Below are positions 62,732 to 64,000 of a stretch of DNA of 64,000 nucleotides, piece by piece. Both the position numbers and the translations under genes were made by a program. This stretch comes from Cytobacillus oceanisediminis. Its GTDB lineage: Bacteria; Bacillota; Bacilli; Bacillales; Cytobacillaceae. The notes under the pieces were generated by a model. The model saw only the letters and a program-made list of their open reading frames with translations, was not told the origin of the DNA and searched no databases. The stretch lies in the NCBI RefSeq assembly GCF_022811925.1, contig NZ_CP065511.1:5147001-5211000 (forward strand), given 5' to 3'. How positions within the stretch are numbered: the stretch's first letter is position 1; every line of letters begins with the position of its first letter.

Positions 62732-63691
62732 TTATTTATTAAAATTCATGATTCCTTCCTTTATGAAATGTGCTGCTAATGCAATTGTTTTATTGTCATT
62801 ATCAAAATCAGGATTAACTTCACACACATCAAAGGAGATTGTTTTCTCCTTTGAAACAATATACCTTATTAACTCTCGCACTTTTTTCGGTTCAAGGCCA
62901 AATGGGGAGGGTGCACTTACTCCAGGAGCAAAAGAAGAATTAATGACATCTGTACATAATGTGAGAATAAGATTGTCATATTTTGCAGCAAAATCATCCA
63001 GCTGCTTTAAGACACCTGAAGTATCTGGGGATGACAGCTGCTCCTCCACTATATAACTCACATTATACTTACGGGCTGTCTCAAATAAGGCTGCCGTGTT
63101 TCCCAGTTTTTGAATGCCAGCGGCTAAGTATCCGCAATTTTGATCTTGATCCAAAATCTGCTTAAACATCGTACCGGAAGAAGTTCGCTGTCCGTACGGC
63201 CTCATATCAAAATGTGCATCAATATTAACGATTCCAATACTCGCATCAGGTCCTAAGTACTCCCTGACCCCGAGATAGTGGCCATAAAAGGTCTCATGTC
63301 CGCCGCCTATAATTAAAGGAGTTACTCCTTTTTTTAATAGAAAGGAAACGGTTTTTCCGAGTTCAGCTTGAGCCTCTTCCATGTTTTGCCCAACACATTC
63401 AATATCACCTGCATCAAACACTTTTGCATTCCCCGGCAAATGCCAGGGGAGTTTTGCAATAGCCCGCTTAACTTCTTCCGGTGCTTTTGCCGCTCCTCTC
63501 CTGCCCTGATTCCTTCTAACTCCTTCATCACACTTAAAGCCAATTAGGCCAAACGATTTGCCAGTTTCCACTTCCTTAATTTCAGCTGTTAGATCCAGCA
63601 ACTTTACCTGCTGATGAACCCGATAACTAAGAGGGTCTGTTTCACTATCAATTCTTCCGCACCAATGATTCCCCGAAGGCTTAATATACAT
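62732..63691 (-). CDS. hutG: Formimidoylglutamase
   Basis: A 319-residue arginase/ureohydrolase-fold enzyme that cleaves N-formimidoyl-L-glutamate to glutamate and formamide, the last step of the histidine utilisation pathway. Metal ligands are in IIGGGHETFYGH, NIDAHFDMRPY and LCTDVINSSFAPGVSAPSPF, matching HutG rather than arginase (which has SxDxDxxDP). Other hut genes are not adjacent. It forms an apparent operon with gltS, divergent from a LysR gene. Confidence 0.9.
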   Translation of the reverse strand: MYIKPSGNHWCGRIDSETDPLSYRVHQQVKLLDLTAEIKEVETGKSFGLIGFKCDEGVRRNQGRRGAAKAPEEVKRAIAKLPWHLPGNAKVFDAGDIECVGQNMEEAQAELGKTVSFLLKKGVTPLIIGGGHETFYGHYLGVREYLGPDASIGIVNIDAHFDMRPYGQRTSSGTMFKQILDQDQNCGYLAAGIQKLGNTAALFETARKYNVSYIVEEQLSSPDTSGVLKQLDDFAAKYDNLILTLCTDVINSSFAPGVSAPSPFGLEPKKVRELIRYIVSKEKTISFDVCEVNPDFDNDNKTIALAAHFIKEGIMNFNK

Positions 63692-63820
63692 AATTCCTCC
63701 TGCTGTTTATAAATTCTGAATTTTTATCCTATAAAAAGTATATTTAAGTTAATATATAATTACCAATACCAAATTTTTATATATTAATAGTCTATAGCTA
63801 TAAATGAGAGGTGTATACAA

Positions 63821-64000
63821 TTGGATCTTCGGCAGCTTCGTTATTTTACCACCGTGGTACAGGAAAAAAACTTCTCTAAAGCCGCTGGAATACTTCATAT
63901 TTCCCAGCCTTCTTTAAGCAGCAGCATCATGAAATTGGAAAATGAAATAGGGATTCAGCTTTTGGAAAGGAACACGAGGAGCTTAACTCTTACCGAATCA
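63821..64000 (+). CDS. LysR-family transcriptional regulator, N-terminal part
   Basis: The first 60 residues of a LysR regulator, cut by the window end. The winged helix-turn-helix is intact: MDLRQLRYFTTVVQEKNFSK, AAGILHISQPSLSSSIMKLE and LLERNTRSLTLTES. The TTG start is preceded by GAGAGG at a normal distance. It is divergent from hutG-gltS with about 130 bases between, the standard layout for a LysR protein controlling the neighbouring operon. An AT-rich intergenic region could hold T-N11-A sites, but none stands out. Confidence 0.88.
   Translation, partial: MDLRQLRYFTTVVQEKNFSKAAGILHISQPSLSSSIMKLENEIGIQLLERNTRSLTLTES

Overview
The window comes from a low-GC Firmicute of the family Bacillaceae. 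The evidence is AGGAGG-type ribosome binding sites, frequent TTG and GTG starts, B. subtilis-like gene sets (tagU-like LCP protein, ywqCDE-like EPS regulators, yknWX, hutG), PlcR-like regulators, a class D sortase and many CWB2 wall-anchored proteins. A Cytobacillus- or Mesobacillus-like genome would fit, but the species cannot be read from the sequence alone. No rRNA, tRNA, CRISPR array or intact insertion sequence was seen.

Layout. (1) 1-13.6 kb is a mixed region: the end of a CWB2 protein, an FAD monooxygenase, small membrane proteins, an LCP wall-polymer ligase, a 1577-residue secreted protein (M30-like zinc protease, eight Ig-like repeats, CWB2 anchor), an ECF sigma/anti-sigma pair with its own ECF-type promoter, and a frameshifted exported protein. 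(2) 14.1-34.6 kb is one long minus-strand exopolysaccharide operon. It reads wzz, tyrosine kinase, tyrosine phosphatase, an EAR-like antitermination RNA followed by a terminator-like hairpin, galU, a priming sugar transferase, a complete CMP-pseudaminic acid pathway (pseB, C, F, G, H, I), then wzx, wzy and a glycosyltransferase that are all frameshifted, a WbsX-type protein, rmlA-C-B-D, a GT2 glycosyltransferase and galE. (3) 34.8-51.9 kb is a cell-surface island: an SGNH protein, a CWB2-M23 hydrolase, a small lipoprotein, an LRR/Fn3 protein with an LPNTA sorting signal divergent from a class D sortase, and four more CWB2 proteins. One of these is a double 5'-nucleotidase whose CWB2 array sits inside its first phosphoesterase domain. 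(4) 52-58 kb holds an acyltransferase, a PlcR-like regulator followed by a secreted precursor with four copies of GIPSEH, a second PlcR-like regulator, and a LysM-NlpC/P60 hydrolase. (5) 58.3-64 kb holds yknX/yknW-like genes without yknYZ, an aldehyde dehydrogenase relic, gltS and hutG, and a divergent LysR regulator cut by the window end.

How the parts fit. The window is dominated by envelope building: polymer synthesis, polymer attachment, wall anchoring by CWB2 or sortase, and wall turnover. The most interesting candidate system is the regulator and multi-copy peptide pair at 53.8-55.0 kb. It has the gene order of plcR-papR, but a precursor built like a repeated pheromone.
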